Assembly: GCA_947462335.1 (NCBI GenBank)
Contig: OX381710.1
Location: 63,359,303-63,423,302, forward strand
DNA from: Harmothoe impar
Taxonomy: Eukaryota > Annelida > Polychaeta > Phyllodocida > Polynoidae
Direction: 5' to 3'
DNA: 64,000 nt
Shown piece by piece: positions 10,894 through 22,644 of this stretch. Both the position numbers and the translations under genes were made by a program. Below the pieces are notes generated by a model that did no database searches, was not told the origin of the DNA, and was given only the letters and a program-made list of their open reading frames with translations. Within the stretch, counting starts at the first letter, position 1. Each line of letters opens with the position of its first letter.

Positions 10894-12509
10894 CAGGGGC
10901 CTGATTCAGAACGACTGACGTATTGGTCAAAAAGAATATTGTCAAAAATGGTCACGAGTAGGAATTTTCAACTTGACAACAGCACTCGGCATTGGCAAAT
11001 GGATGGATTACCAAACGGTCCTTAAACTCAATTCTTTGGGTATTGCATAAGGTGTTATAAGTTATAGTTATAGGTTTACAGTTTATATATGGGTGAGACC
11101 ATCCATAAATGTACAATTGTGGTTCCAAAAGTAAAAAACAAGAAACATAACATCAATATATACAACTTTATAATATTTAAAGCCTCATATGTTGGCAATA
11201 TGAAAACCCCTGACGGATTGACTAACTCCCAGGGGGTCAGTTTTTATTCATTACCAACCAAAGGCTACTGATATTGTGTAATGTCCGTCAGATCTATTTT
11301 CCTAACATAAAAAATATGACTAAAAAATGCCACAGTCATTCCAAATTGCATGGGCAGGTAGGCTTGATATATAAAAACATACATGAAAAATTCCCGAACC
11401 CAGAGAGGAAGAATTTCTTTGTAATGTGTTGGTAAACATTTTGAAATAGTCAAAATTGTGGAACTATTCATAACATAACTCCATCTTAACTCTATTTTGC
11501 TTAAAATTATTCTTTATATCATTAAACTCTCTTAGTATTATCCCCATCATGTATATTTTCAAAATTATGTATACTTTTGAAACCATAATACACATTATTT
11601 GCATGGTTAACCCATAATTATATAAGGTGTTGAATTGTAATAGATCTGACAGATGTTACATTTGTGATATTACTTAGGATAAACCCAGTTCCATGAGCAC
11701 CAAATATCATCAAACACTACAAAGACCTGTTCACCTTGACTCTCCTTGTATAAAACAGGTTTGATGTTTGTCCTAGGTAGCCAAACTGATTTAAAACACG
11801 CATTTAGGGTATCCATAGGCTGTTTGAGAACAAAGATATCCTAATTTTCACACTTTTGTTTTTGTTGTTGTCAAAAATTGAAGTATCTGCTATGGTCTAA
11901 ATGAGTGTTTTGGGTGCTAGAAGTACCATAGAGGCATACTATGTTACAATATGAAGAGGTTGCAGTGAGCAGAAATGGGATATTATCTAAGGTAGTTGAT
12001 ATTAACCTCTCTGGGCTGATATAATTTTTCTTGTGTAACGTCCATCAGATGTATTCCCAAGATCTTTGTAATCAGTATGAAAGGCAAATTGAATAATGCC
12101 TGGATATGTTTAGCATACCAAATTGATAGCTTTGGGATATAGGTAAAATATTTACCACAGAAGAATGTACTTTGTAATGTAAGTTTTGGATATATCTGAT
12201 TTTTTTCTAAAGGTCTCAACTATTCCCTGTCACAAAGTAAGGATTTTACTAAATAGATCCAGTATTTCTGGTTCTGTAGCATAATGCACTTGTCAAAATG
12301 CCCAAATTGTACATTTATGGATGGTCTCACCCATATAGGCCTAAATATACGTGTATCGGCTGACCTTTGAACTGGTACTTCTGAAGATAAGTGTTATGAA
12401 AGAATTTTTGACGATTTACTAAATCTTATCCAATCTTGATCGTCAGACTCTAAATCACTCGTCACTTTTTCACCAACGAACACGTCAGTTGTTATGAATC
12501 AGGCCCCTG
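10894..12509. mobile_element. 1.6-kb hAT-like non-autonomous DNA transposon
   Basis: The ends read CAGGGGCCTGATTCA on both strands (starting at 10894 and, inverted, ending at 12509), followed by a shared AAC.ACTGACGT block. Farther in, 11086-11118 and 12305-12337 are perfect 33-bp inverted repeats. CAGGGGC-type tips are usual for hAT elements, which make 8-bp duplications, but the flanking 8-mers here do not match clearly. Internally a GTGTAA[TC]GTCC.TCAGAT.TATT motif occurs twice in direct orientation (11274 and 12032). No transposase frame is present. Confidence 0.75.
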
Positions 12510-12759
12510 CCTTCCCCAACCTCTAGTGTGAACAGGCGTCAGTGGGACACCACGGTCGATGACAGGATTATGAGGTGAGCGCCGACGACGTTCACGTCCT
12601 TGTTCTCAGTCATGTGGAAGAAGTAATCCTGGCCTGAAGAAGACCTCAACAAAGCCAGTGCAGCGTAATGTCCCCAGCGGCCGGCTGAGGGCGCGGCGTG
12701 CGGGAGGGGGTGGGGGGTGTTGGGGGGTGTTGTGGGGGGGGGGGGCACAGCAGCTTGTT

Positions 12760-13010
12760 TAGTGCTGAGGGGCAACCATACTCTTGTCCCCAGACTCGTC
12801 CATAGGAGGGCTCTGGTAACTATCGCTATGACCTTGAACTTGGATGTTGGTGGGACTGGGCGATCCCTGCTGGCAGTTTGGTCCCACAACAGGAACCAGA
12901 ATTGGTCCTGGTTCCAGTACTGGTTCCTGTTTGCTGGTTCGAAGCCAAGAACAGCCCGTTTACTGCAACCCAGGAAAGGTGCAAGTTCAAGGTCACAGTG
13001 GTGTTTCCTA
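12760..13010. repeat. Diverged copy of the GGAACCAG palindromic MITE
   Basis: The segment containing ATGACCTTGAACTTGG, then a GGGACTGGGCGATCCCTGCTG block, then back-to-back AGGAACCAG/CTGGTTCC motifs lines up with the left arm, centre and right arm of the palindrome at 16343-16660. It is less well paired than that copy. A long G-run (12734 on) lies just before it. Confidence 0.6.
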
Positions 13011-14810
13011 GTGTTTGCAGAGAAAGGCGTGTGGAACAAGTGTAAGGGGCAAGATGACATGGGGCTATGGGCGGGGGGGGGGATCAGGGGAGTAAAAGTG
13101 GGGCGGGGGGCATAAAGGGGCTCAATAGGACAAAGATTGGACAGAACTGGGTAGGAGGAAACGAAGAAATGTTAGAGGTTACGTCTTAAAGGGAATGAGC
13201 AAGCAGAAGAATAGAAAGGCAAAACGGGTGCCAGAGCAGTGAGGGAAACCGAGTGGGAGGGGGTGGAAAAATCCATAGCTTGAAAACTAGTAGTAAGACT
13301 TGGTGTATAGGAAGTGATGGATGGCAAGGGTATAAGTGATGTAAGGAAGGAAAATAAAGAGGAAAAATCAAGAAATATGAATACAAACACCAAAAAGTCT
13401 TTCTTGGAAACGGGGGTTCTAGGGGAATTTAGGGGCACATTCGGCTAAATTATCCTCAAAGTGTGAGGTCGACTTCTGAGATAAATATTTAAGATTTAAC
13501 CTCTTAAAATACCCGAACAAATAAGCTCATATATGAAGCAACCAGTGGAGACACAGGAAACTCTCACAGGGACATGCTGATAACAGGAAAAAGGGAGTCA
13601 AGATGAGGACAGGGAGGGGTAGTGTGCCTCCCCCCCCAGGTTTACACCCGCCGGTGTTATCAGCCGCCTCACAATGTGACCACAATCTCCTACCTCCAAC
13701 TCCAATATTCACACCTCAGTGCCTCCCACCACCAAGTCTACTTCTCACCATCCTAGAACGGCTTCTTTTATTTTACTATTATAGGGAAAGGCGCTATCTT
13801 TGTGAGTACGTTCTGGCACCATTGCAGAATTGGCACTGCAATCTTCACTCTGCCCCCCCCCCCCCCCCACCCTTTCCTCCTCCAACTGTTCCTTAGCGCC
13901 ACCACGCCCTAAAAATGTTAAAACTACAATGTTGCTGTTTACTGAATTAAACCTTTCCGTCATATGATTTATGTTTTTTTTAAATTTTATTATTAGTAGG
14001 CCGTGGTTTGTTACAACATCCAGGGGAACTTCTAACTGTTGTTTTGACTGTTAACATATTACACGCAGTTTGACTATACTATGTGTGTGTGTGGGAGAAG
14101 GGCTATTTAGGAGTGATTATGATATAATATAGATATTGAGGACAGATAAAGCTAAGATGTCTGATAGAAAGCACACAGAAAGAAGTGAAAGTCTGCCAGA
14201 TAATGCCAGGCAATGATGGATACTCTCCTTTTACAGTATCAATGGCAATGCTAGACTGTGGGGGAAATTCAAGACATAAAAGGCAGTCATCACTATAAAT
14301 AGTTGTGGCCCTTACTATACTGGTAAAAGGACTGACACACTATCTCTCCTAGTAATGTGACACAGTGTCATGCTCAAAAATCTGAGTACCCATGTAAAGA
14401 CATAGAGTTGGTCGCCTTTGTTGTAGGCATGCAGTATAATATACAAAAAACGCTTTAGTGTGAGTTTACAGTAGTATCTATACTGCTAAGCTACAGTAGA
14501 TGCAGTACAACTACAATAGCTTCTACTGTGTACCTAAACATATTACATGTACTATGTGCCGTCTGCAACTATGGCCGGACGTTGTACGGAGAGTCATGCA
14601 ATGAAAGACTGCCTTACAATCTACCAATGTCCAACTATATACTATCCCGAGGATATAGACAGCGTCTGGTTCTGAACTTGTATAGTGTGTTAATGCATTA
14701 TTCTGAAAACAGTAGGATTTATAGACTACAAGGACATTATTAGGTATACACAGGTAATTATGATATATCTTAAACTAGTTATGCCCCTGGTAAAGCCCAA
14801 TACAGAGGCA
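13011..14810. other. Intergenic, no gene recognised
   Basis: Contains G-runs near 13073 and a long C-run near 13853, plus purine-rich sequence at 13100-13430 that opens long but low-complexity frames on the minus strand. No domain or splice structure can be supported. Confidence 0.5.
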
Positions 14811-14814
14811 CCTG

Positions 14815-15632
14815 GTGATTTATTTAACAGGAAGACCATACAACTGTCCCACACTGATATATATATATATAATAGTTATCCCCATTTCAATGTGTATCAA
14901 GTTAAGTCCGTTTGAGTAGGGAGTTATTAAGGTGACTGCCTACCTTGAGGTCTATGTTCAAAAAATCCAGAGGGCAGTACTGTGCCAGGTTTAATTCACT
15001 CTCCTAGCAGAGGACACCTTGCTTAGCCTTGATACTGCCACTGCCCAGGCTTTCCCCTGGGGTCAAACCGATGAACTAATGGTCACTCTCATAGCATAGG
15101 GCTCATTCAGTGTAATGTTGTAGGTATAGGGCTAATGGAAAATGATCCCAAACTCTAAAATAATGCACGGGACCCTATGTCAATATTACTTTTGATAATT
15201 GACAAATGATCTGACGGATGTTATAGAGCAGTTTAAAGAGAATCTAGTTACTTTTACTACTATTACTCATCAACTATCAGTGATATTCCTCTTTGGCCTT
15301 ACCTACTGACTTTTTATTTTCAGAATGAAATAGCTAAAAAAGTAGGTCGGGACCATCCATATTTCTTTTAGCCTTTGGGTTGAGGATGATGTAAGGTACA
15401 TAGAACAAAGTTCTGGGGTAAATCTAGATACTCTTGATACAAAGTAGGCAACCACCTTAATTTGTTGTTTTGCTTCACTCATTTTTGAATAGCACTTGGT
15501 CATGCCTGACCAATGTCCCTATGACCAACCTGAGATAGCCACGACAAACTAAGGTCCGAGGCTTTTAGAAAATTTGAGTGGGTGATTTATTCAACAGTAA
15601 GACCATACAACTGCCCCACTAACACAGTATAC
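14815..15632. repeat. Direct repeat pair (~50 bp) around AAGACCATACAACTG
   Basis: A ~50-bp sequence at 14815-14866 (containing AAGACCATACAACTGTCCCA) recurs at 15581-15632 with a few changes, in the same orientation about 766 bp away. Each copy is followed by a TA or CA dinucleotide run. It could be the conserved end of a dispersed repeat. Between the two copies no gene is seen. Confidence 0.5.
15485..15570. repeat. Fragment of the 57.2-kb repeat family
   Basis: TGAATAGCACTTGGTCATG, ACCAATGTCCCTATGACCAA and GATAGCCACGACAAACTAA match in order the right part of the repeat at 57187-57480. It is a truncated copy of a dispersed element that also occurs inverted at 16691-16983. Confidence 0.6.
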
Positions 15633-16342
15633 ACACACATACAGGCGTGTTGGCTGTATGTACAGATCGGGACTTCATCCTCGTCTTATAAGGTAATCCC
15701 GTAGGGAAAAGACGCACTGTGCCACAGTCCAACAGTCTAAAGGGCAGCACGGACTAAGCCCTTCTAGTAGTCCTGAAATGTGGATGCTGCTTCCCATTTA
15801 GATTTCTTGAAGGCAGGATTCAGAGAGACTCAATCCATTTAATGGGCAATTCCAATGTGCAGCCTGCAGAGTGAGAAGTGAAAGGGGCCGACGGCAGTTA
15901 CCTACAGAGGCACAGACGTAGTAGTGTGAATTACAGAGGTGAGGCAAACAGTTCTATTAAAGATGACATTTTATGTTTGAGAAATATAATGTCTTCTCAT
16001 GATGATGGATAGGCTTAAGCTGTAAATGTGTTTAGGGTGTAATATGTTGAAATGTTTCTGTTTTACTCTAACAGAAAGTCAATTCTTTTCAATACATTTC
16101 CTTACTGCATAGCTGCAGAGTGCCCTTAAAGTCCAAGATAATGAAGCACATCTGGTTGATTGAATGATATGTCCTACATTCATCCTGCATTAAGGTATGA
16201 CCAGGTCCTACGGGATCTCATCAAGCAAGTTAATATTTAGTTAGAAAAATTCCGTTTTCTCTTATCATAATCAGATTGAAACTAACAAAGGTGCATTTAA
16301 AGAAGAGTAAGCATGTAAACAATACAGAGGGAGCAGCGGATC

Positions 16343-16660
16343 AGTGCCTGCTGTGCTCTCGTTCCCAAATCCTTCCGAAGAAAGGCTCTGGGGATAGCCA
16401 AATGACCTTGAACTTTGGATTTTGCTGGGTCTGGCAACCCCTGCTTGTAGGCTGGAACCAGCGAACAGGAACAGGAAATGGAACCAGAATGTATGATGGT
16501 AGTTTTAGGTAGATTTACCATCAGCCTTTCTGGTTCCATTTCCTGTTCCTGTTCGCTGGTTCCAAGCTACCAGCAGGGGTTGCCCAGACCCAGCAAAATC
16601 CCAGCATTTGGCAGTTACCAGAGCCTTCCTTCGGAAGGATTTGGGAACGAGAGTATGCCT
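16343..16660. mobile_element. Palindromic MITE, ~310 bp
   Basis: The two halves are near-perfect inverted copies. CTCTCGTTCCCAAATCCTTC at 16356-16375 pairs with its mirror image near 16634-16653, and a central block with CAGAATGTATGATGG separates the GGAACCAG arms. The stem is about 140 bp per arm. No protein is encoded; the frames here are palindrome artefacts on both strands. A diverged copy lies at 12760-13010. Confidence 0.8.
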
Positions 16661-16690
16661 GCTGCAGCAAAGCGTTGGCTGCAGGGCACA

Positions 16691-16983
16691 CAGACAATCT
16701 AAGTGCCCCGGCCCTTAGTCTGTAGTGGCTATATACCAGGTTGACCATAGGGACATTGCTCAGACATTACCAAGTGCTGTTCAAGAATCACTCAGGCAAC
16801 GCAGCATGTGACTAATGCCTTCCCAGAAGGACTTAGCCTAAAATGGAAAGACTAAGGTGAGTTGGCCAGTACTGACCAACCTGACAATATTAGCTAACCT
16901 AGATTGCTCGTATTGGGAGCCAAAAAAAAAGACTAACTTGGTTAGGCACTTTAGTGACTGAGAGATTGGTCGTATAGGGAAAA
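16691..16983. repeat. Dispersed ~290-bp repeat (copy inverted relative to 57187-57480)
   Basis: Landmarks in order are GCCCTTAGTCTGTAGTGG, CATAGGGACATTGCTCAGAC, AGTACTGACCAACCTGACA, an A-run with GACTAACTTGG, and GATTGGTCGTATAGGG. The same landmarks occur in reverse complement at 57187-57480, and a partial copy lies at 15485-15570. Both full copies end at about the same places, so it is a discrete mobile repeat, probably a MITE. No clear terminal inverted repeat was seen. Confidence 0.65.
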
Positions 16984-16984
16984 G

Positions 16985-17425
16985 AATGTCAGTGCAGGCC
17001 AAGGGGTGTATGGTCTCCCAGAGTGGTATAAACCACGGCCTGGTCGTTCCCCCATCACTTCACCCTGAATGCCACAGTAGAGCTACCCACAATCCCTTCT
17101 AATCTATCTCAAATACTCTAGAACCAGGACACTTTATATGTTGTATACAACTGAACAGAGAAAAGAGGCCCCACTCCCAACTGCACAATACTCCGGCTCA
17201 ATGGCCTTACTTTTGGATTGCTCACTGTAAAGTAATTAGGTCCTGCCTATATTTTGGGAATAATTAACTGGACGTAATAAACCCCTTCAGAGCCACATTG
17301 TGCTTTAATGAACTATGCTCGTCATGATGCTTGAATGCAGAATGGTGAGTGCGGTAACCCTAATGGTAAGTTCGGGGTTGATACTGTGAAGGGCAGTATG
17401 ATGCATCAGTACAGATATAAAGATA
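16985..17425. repeat. Local duplication, copy 1
   Basis: This block matches 17700-18125 in the same orientation. Shared landmarks are GCAGGCCAAGGGGTGTA, TGGTATAAACCACG, CCCCCATCACTTCACCCTGA, AGAGCTACCCACAATCCC, GTTGTATACAACTGA and TTGTGCTTTAATG. It ends with a diverged CATGATGC hairpin motif. It has no coding content. Confidence 0.7.
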
Positions 17426-17699
17426 ATTGAGCTCATGATTAATTTGGTGTTCTCACATGGGTAGTCCCAGAGTTACAGTTAAATCCCACTTCCTATAGAG
17501 AGAATCTAGCACCTGAATCCATTTAGAATGCCTATCCCTATACACAAGAACAACTCGCATATTTGCATTACTCATATTTGATACCTTAATATGCAATGAT
17601 GCACTACCTTGTATCTTATTCAATTCATTTATTAACCCTCCTTTTTTTGCTGTGCATCGTGCTATTGGTAATGTTATCCATATTAAAGGAAAGTATTGG

Positions 17700-18125
17700 C
17701 TACAAGGCAGGCCAAGGGGTGTACCACTATCAGGAGCCACTACCCCCCCCCCCTGACAGCGGTATAAACCACGTCCTGATGGTTCCCCCATCACTTCACC
17801 CTGAATACCACAGCAGAGCTACCCACAATCCCCTCTAATGTGTCTCAAATACTCTCGAGCCCAGCCACTTAATTGTGTGTTTTAGGTTGTATACAACTGA
17901 GCAGAGACTGGGATAATCAAATAAAAAAGACCCCGCTCCCACCACTCCTACTCATTGGCTTTATTTTGGGATTTGTCACCGTAAAGCAATTAGGGTTTTT
18001 GAGTAATTAACTGGAATAGCAAAACACATTAACCTTTGAGAGAACTATTGTGCTTTAATGCCTATGCCCGTTGTTGTCATGATCCTTGAACGCAGCCCTT
18101 TGTGGTGGGTAACTCCAGGGAGTTG
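17700..18125. repeat. Local duplication, copy 2
   Basis: Second copy of the block at 16985-17425, about 715 bp downstream, with small insertions including a C-run (17745). The minus-strand frame at 17453-17794 only partly overlaps it and has no recognisable domain. The two copies are roughly 80% similar by eye. Confidence 0.7.
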
Positions 18126-18164
18126 ATGTACTCCAGAAGGGCCAGGATAGTGCACAATGCACCA

Positions 18165-18255
18165 CAGCATTTCTAGACAAGTTTAGGACTGGCATGTGCC
18201 AGGTGGGTATTCTAACTGAAGACCATTGCTTGCCAGCCCCTCTCGTTGTCATATT
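18165..18255. repeat. Fragment of the 21.75-kb MITE
   Basis: GACTGGCATGTGCCAGGTGG and the following TATTCTAACTGAAGACC block match the interior of the MITE at 21751-21997 (GGCTGGCACATGCCAAGTGG). The terminal repeats are missing or degraded. Confidence 0.5.
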
Positions 18256-19029
18256 GACTAGGCAGTGCCGGGTCTACCAACTCTGTACTTTTTCTGTGTA
18301 GATGGTAGAGCGCTCTATTAGATCGTTTTAAATAAGTACTTGCGTGGGCATAGAAGAAGAGTTACATTTTATCACCCACTTCCTGGACAATAAAGCGAGA
18401 CCAGTACTTGAAGCCATACATTTAAATTCATAAAAAGGCCTCTCCCTACACACTTTGTTTCTAAACGACTAGCATTTGCTCTAGTCTGTCGATTTCTATG
18501 AAAATCAATATAAATTCTTTAGACATTGGATGGATGCAAGGTGCTTGTGAAATCACCTTCAATATGAAATAATGCACTTCATTTTTTTCACACTCTTTTG
18601 TCAATCACTTTGTTTTCGATAATTTCTTCTTTTGAACACCATGTGAATCCTGCTGTTGGTGACTTCCCAAAGGTTGTTTAGTCAACAGAGAAATGCAGCT
18701 GTGGTTCTGCTGCAGTGGAAAAGAATGTAAAAAACATTGCTTTTGAACCTGTGCAACAAGTAATCCGATAGAAAAGTCTGAGTCCATTGGCGGCTCTGGG
18801 TGAGGGGCTGTGTGCGTGTTGAGGGTGCGTGCTGTAGGGACGTATCCCCTACTGATGTGGAGGGCCTTTTAACGAGGCACAATAGGAGCCGAATGCTGAC
18901 CACTACTTTGTAGGGGCTTCACAGGTCCACTGCAGACCTTTGGTGGCAGATAAGGGAACTAACATGTCTCTGCTGGTGTCGCTGTCTTCTCGGTTATTGC
19001 GACATGTTGTGTGTAACTGCACCAGTCAT

Positions 19030-19330
19030 GCGCTCTGCGGTAGGAATCTGTAATTTACGCGCAGGGGACAAGATGGCGGGCTACCAAAGGTGACCAGTAA
19101 TAGTGCTATGTAGAAGCCTGCCCCTCTCTATTTGTAATACTACCCACAGAGAGCCCGTGATTAGCGCCTGACACCGGCCCCTACTCCCCGCCAACCCGCC
19201 ATTTTGTGATCCGCTAGATGGCGCCACTGCATCCATCAGGAGTCACTTGGGGGCGCCACTACAGAAAATAATAATATATACACAAAAAACATGGCGGCAG
19301 GGGGCGTCCCTGTCACTACTTCCGGTGGTG
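19030..19330. promoter_or_regulatory. Promoter-like CpG patch with YY1-type sites
   Basis: This short GC-richer patch holds CAAGATGGCGG (19069 on), CCGCCATTTTG (19195 on), AGATGGCGCCACT (19216 on) and GGGGGCGCCACT (19249 on). The first two are the two orientations of the YY1 consensus found at many animal core promoters. A frame starting at 19247 downstream has no recognised domain. It could be an orphan promoter or an old retroelement 5' region. Confidence 0.35.
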
Positions 19331-20509
19331 ATGGACGCAGTGTCCATTGACCAGGAGGAGTGGGTGTCTGATCACGTGGTTTGGTCCATTGTCAGCTCCT
19401 ATGGACACACCCTACCCTCTCCTTGTCCTACCGGGGTCATACCAAGAAGCCACCAGTCTATGGAAGTATACTGTATACCTCGGTATACCATGTCTACCAT
19501 CACTCTATGGCATCGTAATGTATCACTGTGTATAACCAGAAGTCTTTTGCACAACAAACCATATTATATTTTCCTTTTGCAACACAATGTTGACGACCAC
19601 TCTTTATCACTATTTTGTGTCTATTGCTAAATGCATCCTGGGAGAAAATATCATTCTGACAAGAATCTATAAAGGCTTATTTCTATAACATACATCTAAA
19701 ACATAATTTGATTACTGGCAATCTTTCGTAATCGTTGGTAAAATAAATGTATATTGCTAAGTGCAACTGTTATGTAATAGTGTACTCTTCACCATTCTGA
19801 CGAGATCTAACGACCATGCATATGTAGTCATTTATACCTAATTGTGTCTTGCACACTGCTAGTCTATGAGAGATCGAAAGGTCATCCTAGACTGATTTCT
19901 TATACAAAATGCACGTTTTGCATATTACATAATGTCTGGGATATATACTTTGTTCTAACTTGTCTATTATTCTGGTATTACAAGACTAGATTAGTGAAGA
20001 GATTGAACATATAAACTCAAAGAACATGCATCGCAAATTGTTATTCCATTTAATATTCGAAAGTAGTATATACAAATGTATGTTTAAACATGGCAAATAA
20101 TATTTAGAAGTGCAGGTTGTGCAACACACTGTAAAAATTATTAACCCCTTTGAAAAATATATATTGTCAGAATTTTGAAAATTTATGGTCTAGTGCAGAA
20201 GAGGTGACTATTAAGCAATAGACATGTGCCATCTATACCATTATTGTGCAAAAGACCTTTTGTTGATACTGACAAATACCCCTTTAACAAGTACCTTGTT
20301 TTCGTTAATTCTGTATGTGTCATAATCTAAAGAGAGCAGTTTCTATTGTGCAAGAGACCTCTGGTATTACTGCGACAAAATGCGACAGGGGCATTAAGGA
20401 AAGTCTGGGCTTTCTGAAGCTGAAAGAATTTAGTAAATATTCCAATTAGAACCAAAGTTTCAATAGATTTCCCAGTGTTCCCAGTGCAATATTCCCTAGG
20501 CTAAGCCCA

Positions 20510-21270
20510 CATAACAATGGGTTTTCAAAATTTGCTTGGAACTATACACCCACAAACCCCTCAGAGTACACCAATCTCAAGGTGGAATTCCAAACTTTTC
20601 CGGAGCAATATGCAACATTTTACTCTCAGATTGGAGCAACATGCCCAAAAACTATACCCCAAGTTAAAAAGAAAATTTTCTCAAATTTCTTGGAACATTG
20701 TCTCACGATCCCGTCAAAATATAGGCCTACCAATCTGCACATGGACTTCCTAATTTCTCCTGGAACAATATGTTCCCAAAACACCACAAATGTGCACCAA
20801 CTTAAAGGTCAATTTGCCAAATTTTCCTGGCACAACATGCTTCCAAAATTATCAAAATACATCTAAGTTAACTAATAGATGAAATTTCTAAATTTTCCTG
20901 AACAACATGCTCCCCAACCCATGGTAAATCTTGGGTGAGCAGTATGCTCTCAAACTCCTCAGAATATACCATCTAAAAGTAGAAATCCAACGTTTTCCTG
21001 GAGCAATAAGAGTCTATATACCCCCGATAAGTTCATAGAAACACACATGTAAAAGTAGAATATCAAAATTTTCCTAGAGCAATGTGTCAACAAACTCTCA
21101 GAATGCACCATTCTAAACTTATTTTCCGGGAGCAGTCGCTGCAATGTGCCCAAAGCAGAATATACAAATCTTTTAAAAAGGTAGAATTTAGAGAATTCCT
21201 TTTAGCAATGTGCCCTGAAACCCCTCAGAGCACACCAAGCTAAAAACAGAAATACAAAAATTTCTCTTTA
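20510..21270. repeat. Old degenerate tandem repeat, ~70-80-bp period
   Basis: About ten degenerate units follow each other. Each has a form of AAATTTTCCTGGAGCAA, then ATGC[TC]CC.AAA, then CCTCAGAATACACCA, then a TAAAAGTAGAA spacer. Good matches to TTTTCCTGGAGCAA-like cores occur near 20595, 20830, 20893, 20993 and 21070, with weaker ones elsewhere. The short frames that cross it come from the repeat. It is an ancient satellite or minisatellite remnant. Confidence 0.65.
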
Positions 21271-21750
21271 TTTCACACCCAAAAATTCACCTCAAGGAGT
21301 TGGGTTTTTTGGTGTGTGTGGTTTTTCTTTTTTTTGGGGGGGGGGGGGGGCACCACGCACACATCTAATTATTTAATGCGTGCTTGTCTGAAATACTTTG
21401 CTCCAAAGATTTCTAGGTTTGCTCCAGCATATCACAATATGCCCAGCCCTGGTCCATCATAGTGATTGCAGATGGGTCAAAAGCGACCTGGCGACCTGCG
21501 CCGTTTTGGATGCGACTCTCGACCTAAGGCAATAATAAGTGCATGACCTGGCCACTTTTGCATAAGATTTATAATTGGTTAAAGAGTCCAAAAAAAGCGA
21601 CTTTTCGACCTGGACACCTTGGTTTCGGCGACTTTCCGGCGCCTCTCTGCACCCCTATAATAGGCCCAGATATCTAGATATTAGGGCTACTGCATCGGAA
21701 TCAGAGATGGGGGATGTTGCAAGGATGTAAAAATAATTTTATATTAGCCA

Positions 21751-21997
21751 CACTGAAAAAGTAAACTTGTCTCCAGACTCGTCGAAGTGAGTAAAAAGTT
21801 GTCTAACCTATCAGGTTACCATCCCACAAATAGAATCTGGAGCGCTGGCAAATGTCGGGTTTTGGGCTGGCACATGCCAAGTGGGTCTTCTATCTCAAGC
21901 TAGAATACCCGCTTCCTTGTCACTTAGACGAGTTTTTGACTCGTTTATTTTATGACCGTCAGTTGGAAGAGTCTGGAGACAAGTTTACTTTTTGAGG
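21751..21997. mobile_element. MITE with perfect 25-bp inverted termini
   Basis: The sequence at 21756-21780, beginning AAAAAGTAAACTTGTCTCCA, is repeated exactly inverted at 21969-21993 (25 of 25 bases). ACTCGTC and GACGAG-type sub-terminal pairs extend the fold. It is ~245 bp, non-coding, and abuts the 3' tail of the large LINE. The LINE tail begins only about 10 bp beyond its right arm. Confidence 0.8.
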
Positions 21998-22644
21998 CCA
22001 CGCAATGTTGTTGTTGTTGGTATGATTTTTATTGGCAATAATTCGTAGAACAAGTCACGTTTTTCAATCAGAGCCAAGAACAAAGAATGTATGAAATGAT
22101 AAGTAAGTGTTCATATGGGTACACATAACCGGCACCACATGGGCGACCTTCAGAAAATATTCGCCATTTAGTTAATTGTTCCTTTTGAAAGAAGGTATCG
22201 TTTCATAACAATTTAGGTAATATATCAAACTACGCACTCCGCTATGACATCACAGCATACTAAAGTCAAATGAGTGCTTTAATGTATGTTTAATACAAAA
22301 ATAGAAAAATGGACAATACTTTACTAATTGCCCACAGAAAACACAAGACATAACATGATTACATATAGTAGGTGATAAAGTGAGTATCTTAGATCAGAGA
22401 GAGTAGGACATCGGGACTAACAGTCTCATTATCACATTAAATACAATCTTACTGACGCAATGACCTGGTATGCTTATATTTGTATTGACCAAACACTGGT
22501 AGGAGACATTTCCATTTAGTTAATGAACCGGTTGACAAGGGCCTCAGTAAGCCGTTATACACAAAGTGCACGCATAGAGTGTGCAGGTATATGTACTATG
22601 CTATGTAAATCGTATCACAGCGACAGCTATCACAGGTTATAGCA

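Noticed and set aside
16297..16748. Matching proteins on both strands with the LVP-type repeats
   Set aside because: They arise because the region is a palindrome, so both strands read nearly the same.
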